This document shows positions 6,672-6,833 of a DNA stretch of 6,833 bases, piece after piece (position 1 is the first letter of the stretch; every line of letters starts with the position of its first letter). The stretch is taken from assembly GCA_023399275.1 (NCBI GenBank), contig JAEWQH010000089.1, positions 1 through 6,833 of the forward strand, in the 5' to 3' direction. The notes beneath the pieces were generated by a model. That model worked only from the letters and a program-made list of their open reading frames with translations. It was not told where the DNA came from and did no database searches. A program made the translations under genes and the position numbers. Origin of the DNA: Bacillota bacterium (GTDB lineage Bacteria > Bacillota > Clostridia > Christensenellales > CAG-138).

Positions 6672-6808
6672 AATAACCACAGGAAGCTATGCCCCTTATG
6701 GTTATTGGTAGCGTCGAAAACTTTGTGTAAACGCAAAATGTCAGATAATTTCAATTAGCCATGAGGGGCAAGGTTCATCCTTGCCCTGTGTCATTACCGT
6801 AACACGGT
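6672..6808 (+). promoter_or_regulatory. Structured 5' leader with mutually exclusive hairpins
   Basis: Hairpin A pairs AATAACCA (6672-6679) with TGGTTATT (6699-6706). Hairpin B pairs 6690-6704 with 6756-6770, 15 pairs with two G-U. Hairpin C pairs GGGCAAGG (6766-6773) with CCTTGCCC (6779-6786) around a 5-base loop. A small hairpin D, ACCGT/ACGGT, lies at 6796-6808. B shares bases with both A and C, so the RNA can form either A plus C or B. A leader-peptide candidate runs through the switch region and a ribosome binding site for an off-window gene follows. No T-run follows C, so control of translation, or a terminator outside the window, is possible. No convincing promoter was found directly upstream. 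Confidence 0.5.
6689..6730 (+). CDS. Candidate 13-residue leader peptide
   Basis: ATG (6689) to TAA (6728-6730) would encode MPLMVIGSVENFV. A possible ribosome binding site, AGGAAG, begins at 6681, with spacing slightly short. Its first five codons form the left arm of a long stem with 6756-6770, and its own ribosome binding site and ATG lie in the loop of the preceding hairpin. Such a short peptide overlapping alternative RNA stems is the usual layout of ribosome-controlled attenuators upstream of antibiotic-resistance or amino-acid genes. The reading frame alone is too short to be evidence; the structural context is what supports it. Confidence 0.4.
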   Translation: MPLMVIGSVENFV

Positions 6809-6823
6809 GGAAAAGTATGCGTC

Positions 6824-6829
6824 AAGGAG
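6824..6829 (+). promoter_or_regulatory. Shine-Dalgarno of a gene starting just beyond the window
   Basis: AAGGAG is followed by CAAA to the window edge, the right distance for a start codon within the next few bases. An ATG at 6817-6819 also opens a frame, but it lacks a good Shine-Dalgarno. The identity of the gene cannot be read from this window. Confidence 0.5.
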
Positions 6830-6833
6830 CAAA

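Larger units (their letters stand above)
5547..6833. mobile_element. Degraded mobile-element segment
   Basis: From the sigma fragment onward the DNA is visibly more AT-rich than the GC-rich genes to the left. It holds a truncated sigma factor, half a serine recombinase and a structured leader. This fits the end or remnant of an integrative element or transposon. The left boundary is uncertain: the terminator at 5314-5366 clearly belongs to the chromosome-like side, and no attachment-site duplication or terminal repeat was recognised. The element may continue beyond the right edge. Confidence 0.5.

Noticed and set aside
6817..6833. ATG 6817 as the start of the gene at the right edge
   Set aside because: The spacing to GGTGG is acceptable but the match is weak, while AAGGAG at 6824-6829 points to a start just outside the window.

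Overview
The window looks like chromosomal DNA of a GC-rich Clostridia-type Firmicute, possibly a gut lineage, joined on its right side to the remains of a mobile element. Three things suggest this: strong AGGAG-type ribosome binding sites, Firmicute-like gene content, and a C-terminal fragment of a large serine recombinase of the kind found in clostridial transposons. No rRNA or single-copy marker is present, so the taxonomy is inference.

Left part (1-2385, minus strand): glucose-6-phosphate isomerase (pgi) lies downstream of a xylose-isomerase-like TIM-barrel sugar phosphate isomerase/epimerase. Both are intact, co-directional, 113 bases apart and end in TAG. Together they suggest central sugar metabolism.

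Divergent control region (2386-2499): two near-identical extended -10 elements (ATGGTAYAAT) point in opposite directions. The leftward one serves the sugar isomerase gene. The rightward one lies 6 bases from the ATG of the next gene, which has no Shine-Dalgarno, so its message is probably leaderless. An 8-base direct repeat (TTGCGCCA) sits near the presumed -35 positions of both promoters.

Middle (2500-5288, plus strand): first a DUF3810-type membrane protein with an HExxH metalloprotease motif. It is split by an in-frame TAG, after which 64 further codons with family-like sequence continue to a TGA. Then comes a complete 490-residue fold-type II PLP enzyme of unknown substrate, with its own promoter, Shine-Dalgarno and strong hairpin terminator, so it is probably a single-gene unit.

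Right part (5289-6833): base composition becomes visibly more AT-rich. A short ECF-like sigma factor gene, cut after region 2, is followed almost at once by the C-terminal half of a large serine recombinase (end of the recombinase domain, zinc ribbon, coiled coil, DUF4368-like tail) whose catalytic domain is absent. This looks like a deletion or recombination scar. After the recombinase comes a 195-base non-coding stretch with a 13-codon leader-peptide candidate, three mutually exclusive hairpins in a 1:2 / 2:3 / 3:4 arrangement, and a Shine-Dalgarno at the very edge. This resembles an attenuation-type leader for a gene that begins just outside the window, and it is the most interesting item here. 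No CRISPR array, tRNA or rRNA was seen.
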